Shown one piece after another: positions 1-6,127 of a DNA stretch of 7,061 nucleotides; positions within the stretch are counted from its first letter, which is position 1; each line of letters opens with the position of its first letter. Source of the stretch: Bacteriovoracaceae bacterium (GTDB taxonomy: Bacteria > Bdellovibrionota > Bacteriovoracia > Bacteriovoracales > Bacteriovoracaceae); assembly GCA_007116425.1 (NCBI GenBank), contig SKIL01000201.1, positions 1 to 7,061 on the forward strand, read 5' to 3'. The position numbers were made by a program, and so were the translations under genes. The notes under the pieces are model-generated. The model was not told the origin of the DNA, ran no database searches, and saw only the letters and a program-made list of their open reading frames with translations.

Positions 1-204
1 AAACTTAGAAAGTGAACCAACCTTATCCAAAGTTCGAATTGCTGAAGTTGAAAGTCTCAACTTAATCGTTTCACCAGTCTCAGCGTCATAGACACGCTTT
101 GTTTGGAGGTTAGGCTTTTGTGTCATTTTTGTTTTATTGTTGGCGTGAGATACCTTATTACCAACTAATCTTCTTTTTCCTGTAAGGTCACATGTACGAG
201 ACAT
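1..204 (-). CDS. rpmB: 50S ribosomal protein L28 (partial, C-terminus off the window)
   Basis: Structural protein of the large ribosomal subunit. The minus-strand frame from the ATG at 204-202 reads 68 codons with no stop to the window edge. It begins MSRTCDLTGKRRLVGNKVSH, which is the L28 N-terminal signature (Cys at 5, TGKR, G-N, SHA-N-TK), followed by KPNLQ and a basic beta-rich segment ending in a RLSTSAIRTLDK-type stretch, as in bacterial L28. Usual L28 length is roughly 60-80 residues, so only the last few residues are probably missing. The start is supported by AGGAAG about six bases upstream (rc of 210-216) and by the conserved N-terminus. Only one Cys is seen, so there is no complete zinc-binding CxxC pair in the visible part. 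It is transcribed away from the secreted-protein gene at 404. The family call is secure. Nothing is visible of what lies downstream. Confidence 0.95.
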   Translation of the reverse strand, partial: MSRTCDLTGKRRLVGNKVSHANNKTKMTQKPNLQTKRVYDAETGETIKLRLSTSAIRTLDKVGSLSKF

Positions 205-275
205 AATTCGCTTCCTTTATTCGCTCTACTAAAATTAACGTCTGCTTAGGTTTTATCACCGAGTTAAGGTGGGAA

Positions 276-302
276 TTTATACTGTTCGTTATTAAAGATC
301 AA
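276..302 (-). promoter_or_regulatory. candidate sigma70 promoter for rpmB
   Basis: On the minus strand TTGATC (302-297) is followed by TATAAA (281-276). The -10 is good (5 of 6) and the -35 fair, but the spacer is only 15 bases, shorter than the usual 16-18. Transcription would begin near 269, giving a leader of about 65 bases. A short CACC/GGTG inverted repeat (257-271) lies at its beginning. This is a best guess from the sequence alone. Confidence 0.35.
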
Positions 303-330
303 GCCAAATTTTTCACCTTGCGGTGGGTTA

Positions 331-359
331 TTGTGGTTATCTCTATCAGATGATATGAA
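331..359 (+). promoter_or_regulatory. candidate extended -10 promoter for the secreted-protein unit
   Basis: TTGTGG (331-336), a 17-base spacer, then TATGAA (354-359), preceded by TG at 351-352 in the extended -10 position (TGA-TATGAA). The predicted start near 366 leaves a leader of about 38 bases to the ATG at 404. It is the best plus-strand match between the two divergent genes and would drive both 404-2902 and 2927-3913. Confidence 0.45.
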
Positions 360-403
360 AGCTTGCTTATTTTTGTGAAAAATTTACAGACTTAGAGGTA
401 TTG

Positions 404-2902
404 ATGATCTGGTTGAGAAACACTGTCCTTGTGGTATTTGCACTTCATTCTATTTCTGCTGTTAATGCTAGTGACGGTGTCGCTTCGACATTATTGCGGG
501 CCTATTCTCCATCCTGTCCTGCGGTTGTGACTCGACAAGTTCAGTCTTCTCTAGGTCATATTCAAGGTTTAATGCATATTGTACGTCAAATGCGTGACGA
601 ATATAATTGCATTGGAGCTGGCGAAATTCTTGAGATGGCCCAACGTTACCAACGACTTTATGAAGATTATGAAGTTTATGCTCATACTCGTGATGATCAG
701 CGTGGACTTGAAAGAAAAATCCAGCTTTATACATCCCTGTTAAGTGATCCTTCACTGGGGACATCTCAACAGACATTTTTAGAGCAGGAATTACTTTTCG
801 CACAGTCTGACCTCATTACATTTCAGGCCGGGGCCACTCGCTTCTCAAGCTTGCACGGACGCCAGGCCAGAGGGGCCTATGAGTTGGTGGGAAGTATTGA
901 AAACTTTTTCTCTTCTTGGTCGTCAAATCCTCAGTGCTTCGAAAGTGGGCTTGGATTATGGTCTTCATTAGTCAGTAATGGTCTTTTGGCCTCGGCCGCC
1001 TTTGCCGGCCCTGGAACTTCTTTGGCCTTGGCCAGTGGAGCAGTTGTTAGCTACTCTCTTTCTCAGTACCTTCGAAACTTAAAGTGGAACCGTGCTTTAG
1101 ACCGAATTGATGAAATTCAATGGCCAACGGCCCTTCGGTGCGTATCTCAATCTTTAACTGATCAGTACTGCCAGTCTCGAGAGGTAGAACGGCTTGTGAG
1201 AGACTTTAGGTCCCACCAAAATGATGAATTGGAAGGCCTAGAAGGGATTGAGCTCTTATCTCGACATATGACTCAGTTAGATCATTGGTTGCAAGAGGTT
1301 TTTGCCGGTAGTGCAATTACATCTGAAGGTGACCTTATTAACCGTGAAAGACCAATTCTCCAGGCAGAATTATTGCAAAAGGTTCGTCGCTACACCGAGA
1401 CTTATGGAACAATCCGACAAGATACTTATGCGAGACTTTCTCAAGGACAAGAAAGAAGTGATGCCATCGCTTTGGGAATTTCAAACCTTGTTCTTATTAT
1501 GGAGACACCCACTCTAAATCCTGCTCCTCCATCTTCTTTTAGTTCGGCCCCTAGTCTGGAAAACCCCATTTTTATTTCGAGAGATAAAAATGTACTCCCT
1601 TACACATTATTTGATCCAACTATAAATCGGGTTCCAATGTGTAATCAAAATCCATGTACCTCATTATTGGCCTATGTGAATGATCGAGGGATTCGCTTAT
1701 CTATGGAAGACTGGGAGCGTGCATTGGGTAATGCACTTAATGTGATTGATGAGACTCTTGTTTCTGTAAATACTCTTCGCGCTCGAACGGTCTCGGTTGA
1801 TGCATTCAGTGTGCTCGTGCGGGCCAATGCTGATCATCGCGGAGAGAGTAATGCTATTGAAGGTCTCGAAAAAATTATTAAAAATGCTGATCGTATTATT
1901 CGTTATCTGACAGAGCTTGGTTGTGAGTCTCGAACTCAAGACTGTGAGAGTTCAACAGCGTCAAGTGAGCTTTATGCTTTGGCCCATCATCGTTATTTTC
2001 CTCAGATTCAAAATGTGGGAAAAACAAAAGAGTTGACTCAGACAGTATTGGAGCTCATTGAAGAGGGCTTTAGGCCGAGAACTCTTGATCCTCAGTTTCT
2101 TCCAGAAGAGTGCCAAGCCCGAACGGATAATGGAGAATGGGCATCAAGTCCGAGGTCTTTAATTTCACCTCTTGCCGACGACGAAGAGAGTAAAAGTTTT
2201 GAGATCACTTCGTGTATTACAAATATTTTGAAGCTCGCAGAGCGTGGAAATGATGTCTACTTTCGTAAGGTTCGAGACATGGTTTCCTATGAGCTTGAGG
2301 CGCGATTTCTACATGGGGACTTCGATGAAGAAGTACAGCGAATCGTTTACTCTACACGCACCGACTTAGTTCAATCATTGGTTGAAACATATAGTGGGGA
2401 CCTTTCCCAAATTGGACTTTCTGAACTGCTTGTTGGAATTGAGACTTCAAAAGATTTGACTCAGCGAGCGGTTTCGGAGTTTTATCGTGTCTTTGCAAAG
2501 CCGATTGGATCATTACTTGAAGAGTCTAGAGACTTGCGTCCAGCTCAGAAAGGTGATCTATGCTTTAGGATCCTGCCTTTCTTATCAGAAGATGATCAAG
2601 ACTTAATGGAGGCCGCATATAATTTATGTCGAGGTGTGAGCTTAAATTTTTATCATGACGGCCCAACCTTAAATTGGAATGATTTTGTTGCCAGGCTTTC
2701 TGGTCGAACTGTTTTAAGAAGAACTCGTGAAGAGTTTACTTTTACAGGATATCGCTCTCAATCTGATCGCTATTGTGCCTTAAGAAATTATTATCGAGAT
2801 AATATGCTAATCGAGCAACAAATGCGATCAGGTCGTAAAGATGATAAAGATGATAAAGGTGAACTCATAGAGACACCAAATTTTTTAGATTATATTTTGT
2901 AA
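404..2902 (+). CDS. large secreted Cys-containing protein of unknown function
   Basis: I do not recognise this 832-residue protein. The ATG at 404 is chosen over the in-frame TTG at 401 because AGAGG (394-398) is five bases from the ATG but only two from the TTG. Residues 1-22 form a classical signal peptide: Arg5, a TVLVVFAL core, and VNA before Ser23. The mature part is mostly predicted helical and charged, with 14 cysteines (38, 69, 178, 246, 256, 413, 418, 507, 514, 570, 604, 720, 742, 791). Some are closely spaced (C-N-Q-N-P-C at 413-418; 507 and 514), which would fit disulfides in the periplasm or outside the cell. A Gly/Ala/Ser-rich hydrophobic stretch lies at 183-219, a Pro/Ser linker at 373-384, and a charged KDDKDDKGE tail at 812-820. 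There is no lipobox, no recognisable enzyme motif and no OmpA- or beta-barrel-type ending. It is probably co-transcribed with the anchored protein 24 bp downstream. Confidence 0.85.
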   Translation: MIWLRNTVLVVFALHSISAVNASDGVASTLLRAYSPSCPAVVTRQVQSSLGHIQGLMHIVRQMRDEYNCIGAGEILEMAQRYQRLYEDYEVYAHTRDDQRGLERKIQLYTSLLSDPSLGTSQQTFLEQELLFAQSDLITFQAGATRFSSLHGRQARGAYELVGSIENFFSSWSSNPQCFESGLGLWSSLVSNGLLASAAFAGPGTSLALASGAVVSYSLSQYLRNLKWNRALDRIDEIQWPTALRCVSQSLTDQYCQSREVERLVRDFRSHQNDELEGLEGIELLSRHMTQLDHWLQEVFAGSAITSEGDLINRERPILQAELLQKVRRYTETYGTIRQDTYARLSQGQERSDAIALGISNLVLIMETPTLNPAPPSSFSSAPSLENPIFISRDKNVLPYTLFDPTINRVPMCNQNPCTSLLAYVNDRGIRLSMEDWERALGNALNVIDETLVSVNTLRARTVSVDAFSVLVRANADHRGESNAIEGLEKIIKNADRIIRYLTELGCESRTQDCESSTASSELYALAHHRYFPQIQNVGKTKELTQTVLELIEEGFRPRTLDPQFLPEECQARTDNGEWASSPRSLISPLADDEESKSFEITSCITNILKLAERGNDVYFRKVRDMVSYELEARFLHGDFDEEVQRIVYSTRTDLVQSLVETYSGDLSQIGLSELLVGIETSKDLTQRAVSEFYRVFAKPIGSLLEESRDLRPAQKGDLCFRILPFLSEDDQDLMEAAYNLCRGVSLNFYHDGPTLNWNDFVARLSGRTVLRRTREEFTFTGYRSQSDRYCALRNYYRDNMLIEQQMRSGRKDDKDDKGELIETPNFLDYIL
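2837..2863 (+). repeat. short 9-bp tandem repeat in coding sequence
   Basis: AAAGATGAT occurs twice in tandem (2837-2845, 2846-2854), followed by a degenerate third copy AAAGGTGAA (2855-2863). It encodes KDD-KDD-KGE in the charged C-terminal tail of the secreted protein. The unit is a multiple of three, so copy-number change would lengthen or shorten the tail without a frameshift. Confidence 0.5.
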
Positions 2903-2926
2903 AATAAATTTTGGGAGAGACAAAAG

Positions 2927-3913
2927 TTGAAAACAAACGGTCAGAAAATTACTTTCTTCTTTGTTGTTGCCGTTTCGTTTGTTATTGCCTGGCTATTGTG
3001 GGGTGCATTCCAAAATAGAGTTCAAGACATTGATCACCAGCAAGAAGATTTAATCGAGACTCAAAGTTATTCAAGTTCTCAAAATAATAACTATATGGAT
3101 GATATTTCTGTTGAGCACGTTACTTCCAATCGCCACGTCGTAGTTCCACCTGATGAAGTCGATGAAGGGGGAAAGGGTGAAACTCTTTCACCTGAAGAAG
3201 TTGAGTGGGAAGAGAGGAGACAGCTTATTCGTGATCAGCTTTCTGAAATTCAGAAAATATCTCGCGAATGTGAGAGTGACTTGGGTGAGCTTTTTGAAGA
3301 TCCAAACTTTGTTGACCCTAGAAGTGATTTTTATGCTAACCCCGAAAATGCTATGCGAATGGTCGATATTTTAATTGCTGCCGTGTTGAGTGCATACCCC
3401 ACGACAGAAATTTATAGTGAGTTAGAGACGGCCGTTGATAGTGGATTACCATTTGATGCCAGAGAAATTAATCATTATATGGTAGAGCTAAACGGCTGTC
3501 TTAATCCTCGGATTGAAAGTTTTTTAATGACACTTTTTGATTCTTTTCAAATTCATAACTATAGTGATGAGCACAGACAAAGCATCACTTCTCATATTTT
3601 AAATTATGGACTGCGATCACCAGTTCTTTCGGCACCAACCTTATTATCACTCAATTTCCAATTGAATATTTTAAATGGAATGGTGAGAACGGGGACCCTG
3701 CCTTTAGATATCGCGTCCGACTTGGAGTCTTTGCAGATGCAGCTTGTTGAGTCTCATCGTAATATGAGTGAGGTCGTTTACCTTGAGGATGAGAGAGTCA
3801 GTGCCAGAGACAGGCGAAGTGAAGTCTATTCTGATTTTAGATCGCGGGAATATGTGAATCAAGAGCTTCAGAGGCTATTAGATGATCTTCGCCGAAGCTT
3901 GGCGGTTCAATAG
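2927..3913 (+). CDS. membrane-anchored periplasmic protein of unknown function
   Basis: A 328-residue protein I do not recognise. The start is TTG at 2927, supported by GGGAGAG at 2913-2919, seven bases upstream, and by the sensible N-terminus it gives. Lys2 and Lys7 precede a single hydrophobic helix at about 9-28 (TFFFVVAVSFVIAWLLWGAF) with no clear signal-peptidase site, so an N-in/C-out inner-membrane anchor is inferred. A polar, Ser/Asn- and Asp/Glu-rich linker follows (about 31-98, acidic around 76-96), then a mainly helical domain (about 99-328). It has only two cysteines, 115 and 191, which could form one disulfide. The C-terminus (about 286-325) is highly charged and may be coiled coil. 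The gene lies 24 bp after the secreted 832-residue protein on the same strand with its own ribosome binding site, so the two are probably co-expressed and may work together outside the cytoplasm. Confidence 0.85.
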   Translation: MKTNGQKITFFFVVAVSFVIAWLLWGAFQNRVQDIDHQQEDLIETQSYSSSQNNNYMDDISVEHVTSNRHVVVPPDEVDEGGKGETLSPEEVEWEERRQLIRDQLSEIQKISRECESDLGELFEDPNFVDPRSDFYANPENAMRMVDILIAAVLSAYPTTEIYSELETAVDSGLPFDAREINHYMVELNGCLNPRIESFLMTLFDSFQIHNYSDEHRQSITSHILNYGLRSPVLSAPTLLSLNFQLNILNGMVRTGTLPLDIASDLESLQMQLVESHRNMSEVVYLEDERVSARDRRSEVYSDFRSREYVNQELQRLLDDLRRSLAVQ

Positions 3914-3945
3914 AATCTAGTCTTCCATGCATAAATAGATTTTTT
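3912..3945 (+). terminator. weak candidate intrinsic terminator between convergent genes
   Basis: AATCTA (3914-3919) pairs with TAGATT (3936-3941), extendable by a G-U and an A-U pair, around a 16-base loop, and the right arm runs into T3940-T3945. The stem is AT-rich, the loop is large and the T-run is partly used by the stem. It lies over the last codons of the convergent gene. It is the only terminator-like structure at this junction, so it is listed with low confidence. Confidence 0.25.
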
Positions 3946-4933
3946 CTGTATTAATCTTTAGTTTTAAGAGTTGATCTTCAATCGATGAAAGCATCCATCT
4001 ACGCATCGGTCTCGGGTAGCGAACTTTTCCATCAAAGCTTTTGATCATTTCTGCAGCATGAATGTCACTTTGGGGGTAATTCTTTTCGACCTGGGCATAA
4101 ACATCTTTAGTAAACCTTACAACCCCAGCTGAAATATATTCTACTTTCGTGAGATCAAGATTTTGATCTAATTCATGGAATAATTCTTGGTAAGCAACTT
4201 GAAAGTTGTCTTCATAGACAATTGGATCAAGGTGAATGGCAACTTTATGTCCACTATTTTGAAGCTTACTCATTGCTAGGATTCGATGCTTTGTTGAAGG
4301 GGTTTTAAGGTCAGTTTTTTTTGCTCTTTGTGATGGTGAGAGCGAAAAACTGGTCACAATATTTGGCAGAGGTTTTAATTTTAAGATTTCATTTATATTT
4401 GCTGACTTTGTTCGTAGCTCAAGCATCGCACGCTTATTGATTTCAAAAAAATTGTGATAAAGAGATATTTCATTTGTCGCATGTGATAGGGCCAAAGAAT
4501 CACTAAATTCCCCAGCATGAAACCAGATCTTTTTATCCGCTTCTTGTTTGATGATTTCTCGGTCATATACTTTTTGCATCTCTGCGATGATTTCGTTGTG
4601 ATTGACAAAAAAGACTAAGTCTGGAGAGTTAAAATGCCCTTGTAGATAGCAATACTCACATTCGTAGATACAATTGTATGCATGAATATAATAGAAGTGT
4701 GGTTCTCCACTTAGGCCGTAGGCATCGGGTGCACTCTTTACGAGCTGTCCTTTTTTTTGGGCGATAAACGCGTTGAGATTATTTCTTTTTTGCAGGTAAG
4801 GTTTTTTTACACGTCCAAAAAAATCTGCATAGTTTTGGATGAGCTCAATATTTTTGTGTGGGATTCTTTTGAGAATGTTTTCAGTCAAGGGGTGTCGAAA
4901 TATCTCTTCCTCGATATAGAAGTTCTCAATCAT
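3917..4933 (-). CDS. spore photoproduct lyase-like radical SAM protein
   Basis: A 338-residue cytoplasmic radical SAM enzyme. Residues 88-95 carry CxxxCxxC (C88, C92, C95) in the context ECEYCYLQ, which would bind the 4Fe-4S cluster that cleaves SAM. Further SPL-like blocks follow: the strand after the cluster (VFFVNHNEI), FHAGEFSDSLAL (138-149), a TKSAN block (175-179), an SFSLSP block (195-200), LDPIVYEDNF (235-244) and RFTK (273-276). Length matches the SPL family, about 340 residues. Tyr94 and Tyr96 correspond to the SPL tyrosines around the last cluster cysteine. In my by-eye alignment, Glu142 stands where SPL has its hydrogen-donating Cys (Cys141 in B. subtilis). The only other Cys is C336, near the C-terminus. 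The activity is therefore uncertain: it may not be a true photoproduct lyase. The start overlaps the stop of the upstream nucleosidase gene (ATGA, 4933-4930), and GGAA seven bases upstream can serve as ribosome binding site. The stop lies 3 bp from a convergent gene. Confidence 0.85.
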   Translation of the reverse strand: MIENFYIEEEIFRHPLTENILKRIPHKNIELIQNYADFFGRVKKPYLQKRNNLNAFIAQKKGQLVKSAPDAYGLSGEPHFYYIHAYNCIYECEYCYLQGHFNSPDLVFFVNHNEIIAEMQKVYDREIIKQEADKKIWFHAGEFSDSLALSHATNEISLYHNFFEINKRAMLELRTKSANINEILKLKPLPNIVTSFSLSPSQRAKKTDLKTPSTKHRILAMSKLQNSGHKVAIHLDPIVYEDNFQVAYQELFHELDQNLDLTKVEYISAGVVRFTKDVYAQVEKNYPQSDIHAAEMIKSFDGKVRYPRPMRRWMLSSIEDQLLKLKINTEKIYLCMED

Positions 4934-6075
4934 AGATTTCCATCCTGTATTTGGGTGAACTTTTCTAGGTCGATCGAGTTTATGGCGTCAACTAGCTGTT
5001 TTCTGTGTTCTTCATTTTCAATCCACGTGTTGATTTGAAATCCACGCTTTTCGAAGTCTTTATCCCACTTTATATTTATTCGATCTTTTATTTGTGGCGT
5101 AAGACCTAGATTAATAAGCTCTTCGAGATTTTTACTGAGCTGTGTACGAAATGGATTAAGCATCTCAGAAATGGCCTTAAGAAGTTCACTTGCTCTTTGC
5201 TTTGGTCTCCAGTCAGGATAGTTCTTCACAAGACCATCGGCGAGTAAGTGAACTTTTTCAAGATCAACTCCTTTGAGCTCTAGTTTTTTTAATGACTTTC
5301 CAAGTGCTTTGCTCATACTGACAGTAAAGTGCATATCTTTATTTTGAATAAGTTGAGAATAGGTATCACTTTTTATGTTATTGGCCGTCGATTGAATATG
5401 TTCTTTCGAATCAAGGTAGGGTGCAATTTTACTTTGGAATTCATAATAAATTTTTTCGCTAAATAATGAGGATTGCTCTTTTATGGATTCACATATGTTT
5501 TGTGCTTCATCTTCATGCCCATTTTGATAGGGAAGATCTGAAATCAGTTTATAGGCCATAAACTCGATATTTAATTCTTTTGCGGCCCATGCCATTCCAT
5601 AGGCCTCTCTGTCTACTAGCGGTGCAAATATATTTAATTCTTTTGCCTGAGCTTGCTCCAAAACTCGATCAAAAGTACTCATAAGGTCAGCACTCTTAAT
5701 TTCAGAGTCTGAGTTTAGTTCATGACAAGGAAAAGACTGAAACATCGGAGCATTGCCGTTGTGAGCGTACACAGTGCGTATTTTATAAAAGTCGTTTATC
5801 GCCAACTTGGAGTTTAGGCCGGCACAGATACCTAGATTTATAATACTGCTGTATTTTACTCCCTGTGAGGCGGCCAAAAGGGTTTTATTCATTGCACTAA
5901 AGATGCCTTCTCCTGTAATCAGGACATCATATCTGCTACAAGTATGGAGTTTTCCCGCCAAAGGTTGTATAGCAGGGGGAAAATAAACTGTAGGGTCGAG
6001 TTTGGCCTTTTGTGTTTGTTCAAGGAATGCTGCAGCTTCTCCTGGATGGGCGAAGACAAGAAGTGGTTTATTCAT
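4930..6075 (-). CDS. nucleoside phosphorylase/nucleosidase-like protein with C-terminal extension
   Basis: A 381-residue cytoplasmic protein. Residues 1 to about 215 fit the PNP/UDP phosphorylase-MTA/SAH nucleosidase fold: an opening strand LLVFAHPGEAAAF with Glu13 where MTA/SAH nucleosidase has its general acid, VLITGEG at 51-57, IINLGICAGL at 78-87, and VDREAYGMAWAAKELNIEFMAY leading to KLISD at 176-180. Glu157 and Asp180 match the substrate-binding Glu and catalytic Asp of MTA/SAH nucleosidase (EMEA and ISD motifs). Nucleosidases of this class are about 230 residues, so about 155 residues (225-381) are extra. These are charged, probably helical and not recognised. The start is the ATG at 6075, supported by the family N-terminus. 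No Shine-Dalgarno sequence precedes it, and a promoter ends six bases upstream. It is the first gene of a coupled pair with the SPL-like protein. Substrate unknown: MTA, SAH, 5'-deoxyadenosine or a modified nucleoside are possible. Confidence 0.8.
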   Translation of the reverse strand: MNKPLLVFAHPGEAAAFLEQTQKAKLDPTVYFPPAIQPLAGKLHTCSRYDVLITGEGIFSAMNKTLLAASQGVKYSSIINLGICAGLNSKLAINDFYKIRTVYAHNGNAPMFQSFPCHELNSDSEIKSADLMSTFDRVLEQAQAKELNIFAPLVDREAYGMAWAAKELNIEFMAYKLISDLPYQNGHEDEAQNICESIKEQSSLFSEKIYYEFQSKIAPYLDSKEHIQSTANNIKSDTYSQLIQNKDMHFTVSMSKALGKSLKKLELKGVDLEKVHLLADGLVKNYPDWRPKQRASELLKAISEMLNPFRTQLSKNLEELINLGLTPQIKDRINIKWDKDFEKRGFQINTWIENEEHRKQLVDAINSIDLEKFTQIQDGNL

Positions 6076-6081
6076 GGCGCT

Positions 6082-6110
6082 AAATTACGATGCACTATAA
6101 GGGCCGTCAA
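6082..6110 (-). promoter_or_regulatory. promoter of the nucleosidase/radical SAM operon, probably leaderless
   Basis: On the minus strand TTGACG (6110-6105, 5 of 6 to the -35 consensus) is followed after exactly 17 bases by TAATTT (6087-6082, TAnnnT form). The -10 ends six bases before the ATG at 6075, so transcription would start at or within a base or two of the start codon. The missing Shine-Dalgarno sequence agrees with a leaderless message. Confidence 0.55.
6096..6101 (+). promoter_or_regulatory. candidate -10 element for the aldo/keto reductase gene
   Basis: TATAAG matches the -10 consensus at 5 of 6 positions. A start near 6108 would give a leader of about 20 bases containing the strong ribosome binding site. 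No convincing -35 is seen at the right distance. It lies inside the spacer of the opposing promoter, so the two would compete for polymerase. Confidence 0.3.
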
Positions 6111-6113
6111 GTC

Positions 6114-6121
6114 GAGAGGAG
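6114..6121 (+). promoter_or_regulatory. strong ribosome binding site fixing the GTG start
   Basis: GAGAGGAG lies six bases before the GTG at 6128 and decides the start of the aldo/keto reductase. No ATG with comparable spacing exists in this frame, and the next in-frame ATG (6245) lies inside the domain. Confidence 0.7.
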
Positions 6122-6127
6122 TTCGTT

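Noticed and set aside
257..325. Two CACC...GGTG inverted repeats (257-271 and 314-325) as paired operators or a ribosomal-protein leader structure
   Set aside because: The arms are only four bases with different loop lengths; too weak to call without comparative data.
468..803. Minus-strand open frame of 111 codons
   Set aside because: It lies wholly inside the secreted-protein gene on the opposite strand and has no credible start signal or family features.
1928..1952. Inverted repeat GAACTC/GAGTTC as a regulatory site
   Set aside because: It is a six-base match inside a long coding region, expected by chance, with no neighbouring signal.
3890..3904. GC-rich hairpin CGCCGA-AGC-TTGGCG as a terminator
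   Set aside because: No T-run follows on either strand, and on the minus strand the stem shortens to four pairs.
4757..5038. Plus-strand open frame of 93 codons across the junction of the coupled genes
   Set aside because: It is antisense to two well-supported genes, and its translation resembles no protein family.
4930..6075. Futalosine hydrolase (MqnB) paired with a radical SAM enzyme of menaquinone synthesis
   Set aside because: The radical SAM partner has SPL-type blocks, not MqnC/MqnE features, and the nucleosidase has a long extra C-terminal part; no other menaquinone gene is in the window.
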